Below, piece by piece: positions 1 to 5,882 of a stretch of DNA of 6,628 bases. Origin of the DNA: an uncultured bacterium. GTDB lineage: Bacteria > Planctomycetota > UBA1135 > GCA-002686595. The stretch's first letter is position 1. The number at the start of each line of letters is the position of its first letter. The notes under the pieces were generated by a model. The model saw only the letters and a program-made list of their open reading frames with translations, was not told the origin of the DNA and made no database searches. Both the position numbers and the translations under genes were made by a program. The DNA lies in NCBI GenBank assembly GCA_902826945.1, contig CADEGS010000055.1:1-6628 (forward strand), given 5' to 3'.

Positions 1-2
1 GC

Positions 3-413
3 CCGCTCGTGCCGAGCCTGGCGCGCTTCCGCGCCGCGCTGCCCTCGATCCCGAGCGGCCTCGACCGCGCCGCCGCCGAGCGCGTGCTGGCCCAGGCGGA
101 CGACGCCCTCGCGCTCGCCCCCGACGACGGCGAGGCCCTCGACCGCCGCGGCCGCGCGCTGCTCTCGCTCGGCCGCGAGGCCGAGGCCGCCGCCGCGTTC
201 GAGCGCGAGGCCGCGGTCGGCGCGCGCCCCGAGCGCGCGCTCTACAACCTCGCCTGCGCCCGCGCGCTGCAGGGCCGCGCCGAGCCCGCGCTCGACGCGC
301 TCGAGGCCGCGCTCGCGCAAGGCATCCCCGCGGCGTACCTCGACGAGGACGAGGACCTCGCCTCCCTGCGCGGGCTCGCGCGCTTCGAGCGGCTGCGCGA
401 GGGCGGCGAGTAG
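3..413 (+). CDS. TPR-repeat protein, C-terminal part (5' end outside the window)
   Basis: The frame is open to the left edge, and the first possible start (GTG at 9-11) sits only 8 nt into the window, so this is probably the tail of a longer protein; counting from that GTG there are 134 residues. Residues ~22-73 are alternating Ala/Leu/Arg-rich helices of TPR type, with LALAPDDGEAL followed by a GREAEAAAAFE helix. Residues ~77-130 form a TPR 'end-of-group' unit: ALYNLACARALQGR, then a second helix, then DEDLASLRGLARFERLR. TPRs are protein-protein interaction scaffolds; no catalytic domain is visible in this part and no specific role can be given. The same terminal unit ends the large HEAT/TPR protein at 2089-4650. 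The gene converges on thiS. The long minus-strand frame opposite it has no recognisable domain and is taken as a shadow. Confidence 0.75.
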   Translation, partial: PLVPSLARFRAALPSIPSGLDRAAAERVLAQADDALALAPDDGEALDRRGRALLSLGREAEAAAAFEREAAVGARPERALYNLACARALQGRAEPALDALEAALAQGIPAAYLDEDEDLASLRGLARFERLREGGE

Positions 414-423
414 GGCGCGCGCC

Positions 424-441
424 GCGCCGGCGCCCCGGCGC
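424..441 (+). terminator. GC hairpin just after the TPR gene
   Basis: A perfect 7-bp stem with a 4-nt loop (GCGCCGG, CGCC, CCGGCGC) begins 10 nt after the TAG stop of the TPR gene. There is no T-tract after it, so it is not a canonical intrinsic terminator. In so G+C-rich a genome such a stem could act as a 3'-end stabiliser or a weak terminator, or be chance. The position immediately after a stop codon in a convergent gap favours a 3'-end role. Confidence 0.35.
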
Positions 442-513
442 AGGGCCCGCACGGCGGGTCCGGTGCGGACGATCCGCGCCCCGCCGGCCGCAACCGCCGA
501 GCCTGCCGCACGT

Positions 514-551
514 CCTGCCCCCGGGAGGGGGACAGACCCCGCAAGGGGTTT
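514..551. repeat. REP-like double-hairpin cassette in the convergent gap
   Basis: Two compact hairpins lie back to back. The first is CTGCCCCC, loop GGGA, GGGGG, bulged A, CAG (515-535). The second is ACCCC, loop GCAA, GGGGT (536-549), a 5-bp stem closed by a GNRA tetraloop and followed by TTT. The core GGGGGACAGACCCC resembles extragenic palindromic repeats that I recall from several environmental phyla, where they are scattered by REP-associated Y1 transposases; that link is from memory, not shown here. Only one copy is present in this window and no transposase is nearby. Location between two convergent genes is typical of REP elements. It could instead be a shared bidirectional terminator, since on the + strand the GNRA hairpin precedes a short T run. 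Confidence 0.4.
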
Positions 552-589
552 CCGTCGCCGCGCTGCGCTCGCGCGGGACCGGCGCCGCC

Positions 590-611
590 CGAGCCGCCCG
601 GCCTCGGCTCG
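590..611 (-). terminator. hairpin immediately downstream of thiS
   Basis: Perfect 7-bp stem CGAGCCG / CGGCTCG with an 8-nt loop, starting 1 nt beyond the TGA stop of thiS on the minus strand. No T-tract follows. It is probably the 3'-end structure of the minus-strand transcript that carries the methyltransferase and thiS, as a weak terminator or an exonuclease block. Chance pairing in GC-rich DNA cannot be excluded. Confidence 0.35.
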
Positions 612-612
612 C

Positions 613-813
613 TCACCCCCCGCCGACCAGCGTCACCACCTCGACCACGTCCCCCTCGACGAGCCGCGTGTCCGCGTGCTCGCGGCGCGGCACGAGCGCG
701 CCGTTGCGCTCGACCGCCACGCGGTCGGGGCGGACGTCGAGCGCCTCGAGCAGCTCCGCGATCGAGGTGCCGCTCGCGAGCAGGCGACCCTCGCCGTTCA
801 CGTGGACCAGCAT
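613..813 (-). CDS. thiS: sulfur carrier protein ThiS (ubiquitin-like)
   Basis: A 66-residue protein of normal ThiS length. ThiS is adenylated by ThiF and thiocarboxylated at its C-terminal glycine, then hands sulfur to ThiG for building the thiazole ring of thiamine in the cytoplasm. Visible signatures are the N-terminal strand with VNGE, a helix [11 protein letters not shown], the family stretch [13 protein letters not shown] (31-43), the [10 protein letters not shown] turn and strand (51-60), and the C-terminal VGGG ending in the required Gly-Gly. The ATG lies 2 nt after the TAG of the upstream methyltransferase in a different frame and has no clear Shine-Dalgarno, so translation probably depends on reinitiation after that gene. 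Unusually, no thiG follows: the transcript meets a hairpin and a convergent gene. A related ubiquitin-like sulfur carrier feeding another pathway is possible, but the sequence fits ThiS best. Confidence 0.88.
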   Translation of the reverse strand: MLVHVNGEGRLLASGTSIAELLEALDVRPDRVAVERNGALVPRREHADTRLVEGDVVEVVTLVGGG

Positions 814-815
814 GG

Positions 816-2009
816 CTAGAGGCGCACGAAGGCGCACTTCAGGTAGTCGGTCTCGGGCAGGGTCAGGAGCACGGGGTGGTCGGGCGCGGCGCCGGTCGCC
901 TCGAACAGGCGCGGCGCGCGGCCGGCCAGGAAGGCGGCCTCCCCCACCAGGGCCAGGAAGGCGTCGCGGCGCGCGTGGAACGAGCAGGAGCAGCTCACGA
1001 GCACGCCGCCCGGCTCGGTCAGCGCGGCGGCGCGGCGGTTCAGCTCGCGGTAGCCGCGCGCGGCGCCCTCGGCCTCGCGGCGGTTGCGCGCGAAGGCCGG
1101 CGGGTCGACGATCACCAGGCCGTAGCGCTCGCCGCGCTCGGCGCGCTCGCGCAGGTCGTGCATGGCGTTCGTGCGCTCGCCGCGCACGCGGTCGGCCACG
1201 CCGTTGCGCTCGGCGTTGCGCGCCAGGCGCTCGAGCGCCTCCTGCGACTGGTCCAGGCACAGGACCTCGCGCGCGCCCGCGAGCGCCGCGCGCACGCCGA
1301 ACAGGCCGTCGTAGGAGAAGGCGTCGAGCACGCGCGCGCCCGCCGCGTGGCGCGCGGCGCGGCGGCGGTTCGCCTCCTGGTCGAGGTAGGCGCCGGTCTT
1401 GTGGCCGCGCTCGAGGTCCACCTCGTACACGAGCCGCGGCGAGCCGTCGCGCTCGGGCTCGACGACCTCGAGCGCCGCCGGCGCCGGGCCGCGCAGCCAC
1501 TCGACGCGCGGCTCCAGGCCCTCGAGGCGGCGCACCGAGGCGTTCGAGCGGTCGAGCACCGCGCGCACCGGGAAGCCGAGCTCGGCCTCGACCAGCTCGA
1601 GCAGGAGGTCGCGCATGCGGTCGGCCGCCTGCGTGCCGCTCTGCGCGACGAGCACGCCGGCGTAGCAGTCGAGCACGAAGCCCGGCAGGCCGTCGGCGTC
1701 GCCGTGCACGAGCCGCAGCGCGCCGTCGGGGCGCAGGAGGCCGAGCGCGCGCCGCGCCGCCAGCGCCTCGCGCACGCGCGCGGCCCAGAAGTCGCGGTCG
1801 GGCGCGGCCGGCGCGCGCGTGACCATGCGCACGGCGATCTTCGAGCCGGCGCTGAAGAGCCCCCAGCCGAGCGTCTCCTGCGCGGGGTCGACCACCTCGC
1901 ACAGCTCGCCCGGCTCGCCTTCGCCCGCGGCGACGGCGTCGGCGTAGACCCAGGGGTGCCCGGCGCGGATCCCGCGCCGCCCCTTGCCCGTCAGCGTGAT
2001 GCGTCCCAT
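816..2009 (-). CDS. rlmI: class I SAM-dependent 23S rRNA (cytosine) methyltransferase, RlmI family
   Basis: A 397-residue protein of full family length (COG1092). E. coli RlmI makes m5C at 23S rRNA position 1962 using S-adenosylmethionine; the same target here is inferred from homology. An N-terminal PUA-like RNA-binding domain carries GHPWVY (17-22). The central domain has [16 protein letters not shown] (99-114). The catalytic Rossmann domain shows [13 protein letters not shown] (204-216), SAM motif [14 protein letters not shown] (227-239), the acidic SAM-ribose residue in CLDQSQEAL (D253), DPPAF (302-306), and SCSCS (339-343), in which C342 aligns with the catalytic cysteine of RlmI; C340 is an extra cysteine. 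The end DHPV...[13 protein letters not shown] is typical. The start ATG leaves the family's usual short lead before GHPW. No good Shine-Dalgarno is seen. thiS follows after 2 nt; 79 nt separate it from the HEAT/TPR gene upstream. Confidence 0.93.
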   Translation of the reverse strand: MGRITLTGKGRRGIRAGHPWVYADAVAAGEGEPGELCEVVDPAQETLGWGLFSAGSKIAVRMVTRAPAAPDRDFWAARVREALAARRALGLLRPDGALRLVHGDADGLPGFVLDCYAGVLVAQSGTQAADRMRDLLLELVEAELGFPVRAVLDRSNASVRRLEGLEPRVEWLRGPAPAALEVVEPERDGSPRLVYEVDLERGHKTGAYLDQEANRRRAARHAAGARVLDAFSYDGLFGVRAALAGAREVLCLDQSQEALERLARNAERNGVADRVRGERTNAMHDLRERAERGERYGLVIVDPPAFARNRREAEGAARGYRELNRRAAALTEPGGVLVSCSCSFHARRDAFLALVGEAAFLAGRAPRLFEATGAAPDHPVLLTLPETDYLKCAFVRL

Positions 2010-2088
2010 CGCGAGCCGTGCATTCTGGAGGGCGCGGGCCTCCGCGGCCAGCCCCGCGCCGCCGCGGCGCGCCGCGCCCGGGCGCCCG
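2010..2088 (-). other. 79-nt gap with GC palindromes between HEAT/TPR and rlmI genes
   Basis: Directly after the TGA of the HEAT/TPR gene are a 10-bp palindrome CGGGCGCCCG (2079-2088) and a 14-bp palindrome CGCGGCGCGCCGCG (2063-2076). They could be a processing or attenuation structure separating two transcription segments. No promoter is recognisable in the remaining ~50 nt, and there is no Shine-Dalgarno in the usual place before the rlmI ATG. A short spurious frame through here (starting ATGCACGGC) ends inside rlmI. Confidence 0.35.
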
Positions 2089-4650
2089 TCAGCTGTCCAG
2101 CAGGCGCGCGAAGCGCGGATCGGCGCGCAGCGAGGCCAGGTCCGGGTCGGCGCGCGCCCACTCGACCTGGCGCCGGCGCGAGCCCTGGCCGGGGTGGTTC
2201 TCGTCCAGCTCGCGGCGCAGGAAGTCGAGCGCCTCGTCCGCCTGGCCGAGCAGCGCGTAGGTGCAGGCCAGGTTGTAGTAGAGCGGCGGCGCGGGCTGCA
2301 CCGTGCGCAGCACGGCCAGCGCCTCCTCGCGCTTGCCCGAGCGCGCGCGGTAGCAGGCGAGCAGCACGCGCATGAAGTCGCGCTGGTCGAGCTGGTAGGC
2401 CTTCTCGAAGTAGTCGAGCGCGCGCGGCTGGTCGTCGAGGCGCACGTTGGCGTTGACGGCCAGCGAGAGCAGCGCGCCCGAGCGCATGCGCTGCACCTGG
2501 CGCAGCGTGGCCTCCATGCGGTCGCGCACGCCGGCGTCGCGCTCCTCGGCCATGCGCTCCTCGATCGTGTTCTCGAAGGCGCGCAGGCGCTTGACCGCGG
2601 CCAGCGCCTCGCGCTCGGCCTCGCGCGGGCGCGCCTCGTCGGTGTACGAGGAGCTGATCGAGAGCTCGATGCGCGCGCTCAGGATCTCGGTCGAGATCGT
2701 GCCCGCGCCGGCCAGGCCCTCGCGCACGGCCTCGAGCATGCGCTCGCTCAGCGCGCGCGCCTCGGCCGCGCGGCCGTCGACGCGCAGCTCGGCGGCGAGG
2801 GTCAGCGCGTGCTCGGTGGGCGGCCGCTGGTCGGCGAGCTCGCGCCACAGCTCGTCGCGCAGCTCCGGCGCCTGGCGGTCGGCGGGCGACGCCGTGCGCA
2901 GGCGCTCGGCCATCTCGCCCGCGGCGCGCTGCTCCTCGAGCATCCGCAGGCGCAGGGGGTGCGAGAGCAGCGTGGCGCGATCGGCCAGGTCGGGGTCGCC
3001 GGCGTCGCGCGCGCGCTCGAAGATGCGCCCGCGCTCGTACAGCCAGGCGCGCTGCGAGGCGTCGAGCGCGGCCTCCTGGATGCGCTGCAGGAGGGAGAAG
3101 CGCGCGTCGTCCAGGAACGGATCCGCGAGCGGCCCGTCCGCCGCGAGCGCCGGCTCGAAGCCGGGCATCTCGCGCGGCGCGACGCTGGCGAAGCCGCGCG
3201 CGAGCAGGAGCTCGAGGTCGATCCCCGAGGGCACGTGCCAGCCGCCCTGCTCGCGGTCGCCGAGCACGAGCCGGTGCGGCGCGAGCTCGCGCTCGAGCAG
3301 GTCGTCGATCGCGTGCGAGGCGGGGTAGTCGGCGTCGTGCTCGAGCGCGAAGAGCTGCCCCTGCAAGAGGAGCAGGTGCGCCTGGCGCAGGTGCTCGAGC
3401 GCGCGCCGGTCCATCGGCTCCTGGCCCCGGCCGGCCTGCACCTCGAAGCGCGCCAGCGCCTGCCACGCCTCCTCCAGCGCGAGGAACTGCAGGCGCTCGA
3501 CCTGGATCGCGGCGCCCAGCGGGGCCAGCGGGTACTCGTCGCGCACGACGACCGCCGGCTTCTGGTCGTCGCGCTCGGCGAGCAGCGCGCGCATCGTGCG
3601 CCCCGCGGCCGCGAAGCCGTCGTAGGCCTCCTCGGCGCGCCCGAGCGCCAGCGCGGCGGCGGCGCCCAGGTGCTCGGCGTAGAAGCGCCAGGTGCGGTCG
3701 GCGGCGTCGGCGCCGGCCCCCGCGCGCGCCAGCTCGGCCGCGAAGCGGCGCGCGTCCTCGGGCGCGCCGCGCACGGCGAGCGCCAGGAGCGAGCGGCGGT
3801 AGAGCGTCTCGCGCGGGTCGATGCCCTCGCGGCCGAGCGCCGCGAGCAGCGCGTCCGCGCGCTCCTCCTCGCCCAGCTCGACCAGGCGGTCGAGCGCCGC
3901 GTCGAGCGCCGCCAATGCCGCGCGCCGCAGGCGCTCGTCGGGGTGGCGACGGCCGGCGACGAACGGCACGCGCTCGGGCGCCTCGTCGCCCCCGCCGGGG
4001 AGGTCGGCCAGCGCCTTGCCGTACGCGCGCAGCAGGCGCGCCGCGCTCGGCGCGTCGAGCGCGGCGAGCGGCGCGGCGAAGAGCGCGCGCGTGCGCGCCA
4101 CGATGCGCGCGCGCGCCAGCGGGCAGGCGACCAGGCACTCGACCGCCAGCGGGCGCTCGGCGGCCGGCAGCCGCTCGAGCAGGCCGTCGAGCGTCTCGGC
4201 CGCGCGCGGCAGGCCCGAGCGCGAGAGCCCGCGCAGCGCCGCGCGGCGCACGCGGTCGCTCGGGTCGGCCTCGGCGGCGCGCGCCAGGGCAGCCAGGCGC
4301 TCCTCGGCCTGCACCTCCCCCAGCGCGAAGCCGCCGAGGAAGCGCACCAGCTCGACGCGCACGTCGGGGTCGGGGTCGTCCAGGTGCCCGAGCGCGCCCG
4401 GCACCGCCGCCACGCCGCCCGCCTCGGCCACCAGGCGGGCGCGCGAGCGGGCGCCCTGCACGCCCGCCCGCCCGAGCGTGTCGAGCGCGCGCAGGACGGC
4501 CTCGTCGCCCGCGGCGGCCAGCGCCTGGAAGGCCTCGCTCCAGCGCTCGGGATCGCTCGTCTCGAGCGCCGCCAGGCCGCGCTCGATCGCGGCCTCGTCC
4601 GCGGCCGGCGTCCCGGCCAGCGCCAGCAAGAGCGCGCACGCGAGGCTCAT
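2089..4650 (-). CDS. probably exported HEAT- and TPR-repeat protein, function unknown
   Basis: An 853-residue all-helical protein with no catalytic motif that I recognise. Residues 1-17 (MSLACALLLALAGTPAA) look like a short signal peptide with a possible cleavage site near A16-A17, which would place the protein in the periplasm or beyond; the n-region lacks a positive charge, so this is moderate evidence. Residues ~35-290 contain HEAT-like units, clearest around DDPDPDVRVELVRFLGG (91-107) and PSDRVRRAALRGLSRSG (130-146). The middle (~320-560) is helical and unassigned. Residues ~610-815 are TPR-like, including QPRALDYFEKAYQLD (741-755). The end, YYNLACTYALLGQADEAL (791-808) plus DPDLASLRADPRFARLL (835-851), is a TPR end-of-group unit. 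The ATG has a good GGGAG Shine-Dalgarno 7 nt upstream. The gene lies 40 nt after the activator gene and is probably co-transcribed with it. Both repeat types are scaffolds, so a role in a protein assembly is the only safe inference. Confidence 0.85.
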   Translation of the reverse strand: MSLACALLLALAGTPAADEAAIERGLAALETSDPERWSEAFQALAAAGDEAVLRALDTLGRAGVQGARSRARLVAEAGGVAAVPGALGHLDDPDPDVRVELVRFLGGFALGEVQAEERLAALARAAEADPSDRVRRAALRGLSRSGLPRAAETLDGLLERLPAAERPLAVECLVACPLARARIVARTRALFAAPLAALDAPSAARLLRAYGKALADLPGGGDEAPERVPFVAGRRHPDERLRRAALAALDAALDRLVELGEEERADALLAALGREGIDPRETLYRRSLLALAVRGAPEDARRFAAELARAGAGADAADRTWRFYAEHLGAAAALALGRAEEAYDGFAAAGRTMRALLAERDDQKPAVVVRDEYPLAPLGAAIQVERLQFLALEEAWQALARFEVQAGRGQEPMDRRALEHLRQAHLLLLQGQLFALEHDADYPASHAIDDLLERELAPHRLVLGDREQGGWHVPSGIDLELLLARGFASVAPREMPGFEPALAADGPLADPFLDDARFSLLQRIQEAALDASQRAWLYERGRIFERARDAGDPDLADRATLLSHPLRLRMLEEQRAAGEMAERLRTASPADRQAPELRDELWRELADQRPPTEHALTLAAELRVDGRAAEARALSERMLEAVREGLAGAGTISTEILSARIELSISSSYTDEARPREAEREALAAVKRLRAFENTIEERMAEERDAGVRDRMEATLRQVQRMRSGALLSLAVNANVRLDDQPRALDYFEKAYQLDQRDFMRVLLACYRARSGKREEALAVLRTVQPAPPLYYNLACTYALLGQADEALDFLRRELDENHPGQGSRRRQVEWARADPDLASLRADPRFARLLDS

Positions 4651-4657
4651 CGGCCCG

Positions 4658-4662
4658 CTCCC
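4658..4662 (-). promoter_or_regulatory. Shine-Dalgarno of the HEAT/TPR gene
   Basis: Minus-strand GGGAG sits 7 nt before the ATG at 4650, the clearest ribosome binding site in the window. It supports this start and hence the short hydrophobic N-terminus. No alternative in-frame start exists in the 40 nt up to the activator's stop codon. Confidence 0.6.
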
Positions 4663-4690
4663 GTCGCGCTGGCCCGGCGAGCGGTGGCGG

Positions 4691-5674
4691 TCACGCGACC
4701 TCCCCGTCCCGCCCCTCGTCGCCGCCGCGCGCGCGGCGGTAGTCGAAGGCGCGGCGCGTCAGGCCGACCTGGCGGGCCGCGGCGCTGATGTTGCCGCGGT
4801 TCTCGTGCAGGGCCGCGTCGAGCAGCGCCTCGGAGAGGTCCTCCAGGCTCAGCCCGTGGGCCAGCGCGCGCAGGGCCAGCTCGTGCGCGACGCCGGCGCG
4901 CGGCTCGTCGAGGAAGGCGAGCTCGTCGGCGCCCACGGGCGGGCGCTGCGCCCCGTCGGGGCCGCCCAGGGCGAGCACGCGCTCGACGGCGTTCTCGAGC
5001 TCGCGCACGTTGCCCGGCCAGGAGTGACGCTCGAGGCGCTCGAGCGCGTCGGGGCCGAAGGCGCGCGGCGGGACCCGCAGGCGCTCCGCCGCGCGGCGCG
5101 CGAAGTGCTCGGCCAGGAGCCGCACGTCGCCGCGCCGCACGCGCAGCGGGGGCAGCTCGATCGTGACGACCGCCAGGCGGTAGTAGAGGTCGCGCCGGAA
5201 GCGGCCGGCCTGCACCAGCGCGCCCAGGTCCTGGTTCGTCGTGGCCACGACGCGCGCGCGGAACGCCACGCTCGCCTCCGAGCCCAGCGGCTCGACGACG
5301 CGCTCCTGCAGGACGCGCAGGAGCTTGGGCTGGATCTCGAGCGGCAGCAGGTCGACGTCGTCGAGGACCAGGGTGCCGTCCTCGGCCTGGCGGAAGAAGC
5401 CCGGCCGGGCCTGGCGCGCGTCGGTGAAGGCGCCGCGCTCGTGCCCGAACAGGGCGGCCTCGACCAGGGTCGGAGCGAGCGCGGCCAGGTGCACGGTCAC
5501 GAGCGGCCGTCCCGGGCGCGAGGCCTCGTGCAGGAAGCGCGCCGCGACGCCCTTTCCGGTGCCGCTCTCCCCCACGAGCAGCACCGACACGTCGCTGGGC
5601 GCGACGCGTCGCAGCTCCTGCTCGAAGGCCCGCTCCTGCGCCGAGGCCCCCACCAGGCTGTGCTCGTGCTTCAT
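4691..5674 (-). CDS. sigma-54-type AAA+ transcriptional activator without sensory domain
   Basis: A 327-residue bacterial enhancer-binding protein consisting only of an AAA+ ATPase and a Fis-type helix-turn-helix, the domain plan of PspF. Such proteins hydrolyse ATP to open sigma-54 RNA polymerase promoters from upstream sites. Visible elements are Walker A GESGTGKG (35-42), the sigma-54 contact loop GAFTDA (81-86), Walker B region GTLVLDDVDLLP (100-111), sensor I ATTNQDL (144-150), the arginine-finger region GRFRRDLYYRL (157-167), sensor II WPGNVRELENAVER (219-232), and the HTH GNISAAARQVGLTRRAF (294-310). Two changes stand out: GAFTGA is GAFTDA, and the Walker B Asp-Glu is Asp-Asp (D105-D106). 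The AAA+ domain begins at residue ~7 and no start codon occurs in-frame in the preceding ~100 nt, so no receiver or GAF domain has been missed. Regulation is likely by a partner protein; the target promoter is unknown. Confidence 0.92.
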   Translation of the reverse strand: MKHEHSLVGASAQERAFEQELRRVAPSDVSVLLVGESGTGKGVAARFLHEASRPGRPLVTVHLAALAPTLVEAALFGHERGAFTDARQARPGFFRQAEDGTLVLDDVDLLPLEIQPKLLRVLQERVVEPLGSEASVAFRARVVATTNQDLGALVQAGRFRRDLYYRLAVVTIELPPLRVRRGDVRLLAEHFARRAAERLRVPPRAFGPDALERLERHSWPGNVRELENAVERVLALGGPDGAQRPPVGADELAFLDEPRAGVAHELALRALAHGLSLEDLSEALLDAALHENRGNISAAARQVGLTRRAFDYRRARGGDEGRDGEVA

Positions 5675-5714
5675 CGTTTGGCCGCCGCCGGGGCGGGACG
5701 GTTCGCGGAGCCGG

Positions 5715-5742
5715 CCAGGGCGCCGTTGACGCGACCCCCTGG
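5715..5742. promoter_or_regulatory. inverted repeat CCAGGG-N16-CCCTGG, possible operator
   Basis: Half-sites at 5715-5720 and 5737-5742 are exact inverted copies with centres 22 bp apart, about two helical turns, so a dimer could bind both on one face. The site lies 41-68 nt upstream of the activator's ATG and contains TTGACG (5726-5731), a good -35-like hexamer for the nusA direction. It could be an autoregulatory site of the activator or an operator for nusA; chance is possible for 6-bp GC-rich half-sites. Confidence 0.3.
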
Positions 5743-5770
5743 ATATTGGACACTGGCCCGCCTTTAATAG
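5740..5770. promoter_or_regulatory. AT-rich divergent promoter region
   Basis: This is the only conspicuously AT-rich stretch in the window. On the + strand TTTAAT (5763-5768) matches five of six bases of a -10 box, but no good -35 lies 17 nt upstream. Alternatively TTGACG (5726-5731) could pair with GACACT (5749-5754) at 17-nt spacing. On the minus strand TATTAA (complement of 5764-5769) is a weak -10 for the activator gene. Three TGG triplets recur every 7 nt (5740, 5747, 5754), perhaps a binding site. I am confident that promoters lie in this gap, but not of the exact hexamers. Confidence 0.4.
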
Positions 5771-5805
5771 CGGAACGCCAGCCCGTCGGCACGCGCGACG
5801 AGTCC

Positions 5806-5833
5806 GCAGGTGGGGGGCTCCCCCCCCGCTTGT
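5806..5833 (+). promoter_or_regulatory. strong hairpin in the nusA 5' leader
   Basis: Bases 5806-5817 pair with 5822-5833 as a 12-bp stem, including six consecutive G-C pairs and three G-U wobbles, closed by the 4-nt loop CTCC. If nusA is transcribed from the AT-rich patch just upstream, this hairpin sits in its leader ~50 nt before the start codon. No T-tract follows, so it is not an intrinsic terminator as written. In E. coli the nusA operon is controlled by NusA itself through its leader, so a regulatory role is plausible but is inference only. Confidence 0.4.
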
Positions 5834-5882
5834 CTGGGCTCATTTAACGCTCGTGAGGGGGGCGACCGACACGAGACCCGCC

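Noticed and set aside
613..1902. Reading thiS as the C-terminus of a 429-residue protein through an upstream in-frame extension
   Set aside because: The extension overlaps the methyltransferase out of frame and is pure Arg/Ala/Gly low complexity; the 66 residues from the ATG at 813 are a complete ThiS.
876..2375. A 499-codon + strand frame opposite the methyltransferase
   Set aside because: The minus strand encodes an unmistakable RlmI-family enzyme; the opposite frame is compositionally biased and runs across the boundary into the next gene.
1984..4788. A 934-codon open frame on the + strand covering the HEAT/TPR gene
   Set aside because: It is low-complexity Ala/Arg/Leu/Glu sequence with no domain, no Shine-Dalgarno and no signal; it mirrors the codon pattern of the minus-strand gene, as expected at this G+C content.
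3821..5767. A 648-codon + strand frame spanning the HEAT/TPR and activator genes
   Set aside because: It crosses two real genes on the other strand, and its Ser/Arg/Ala-rich translation shows no family features.
5770..5783. GG-N10-GC on the minus strand upstream of the activator, a possible sigma-54 -24/-12 promoter
   Set aside because: Only the GG, GC and a few flanking bases match; the TT before GC and the CA after GG are missing. This spacing arises often by chance in such DNA.
5853..5882. GTG at 5853 as the nusA start
   Set aside because: It would add ten residues unlike NusA N-termini and has no ribosome binding site; the ATG at 5883 gives the expected N-terminus.
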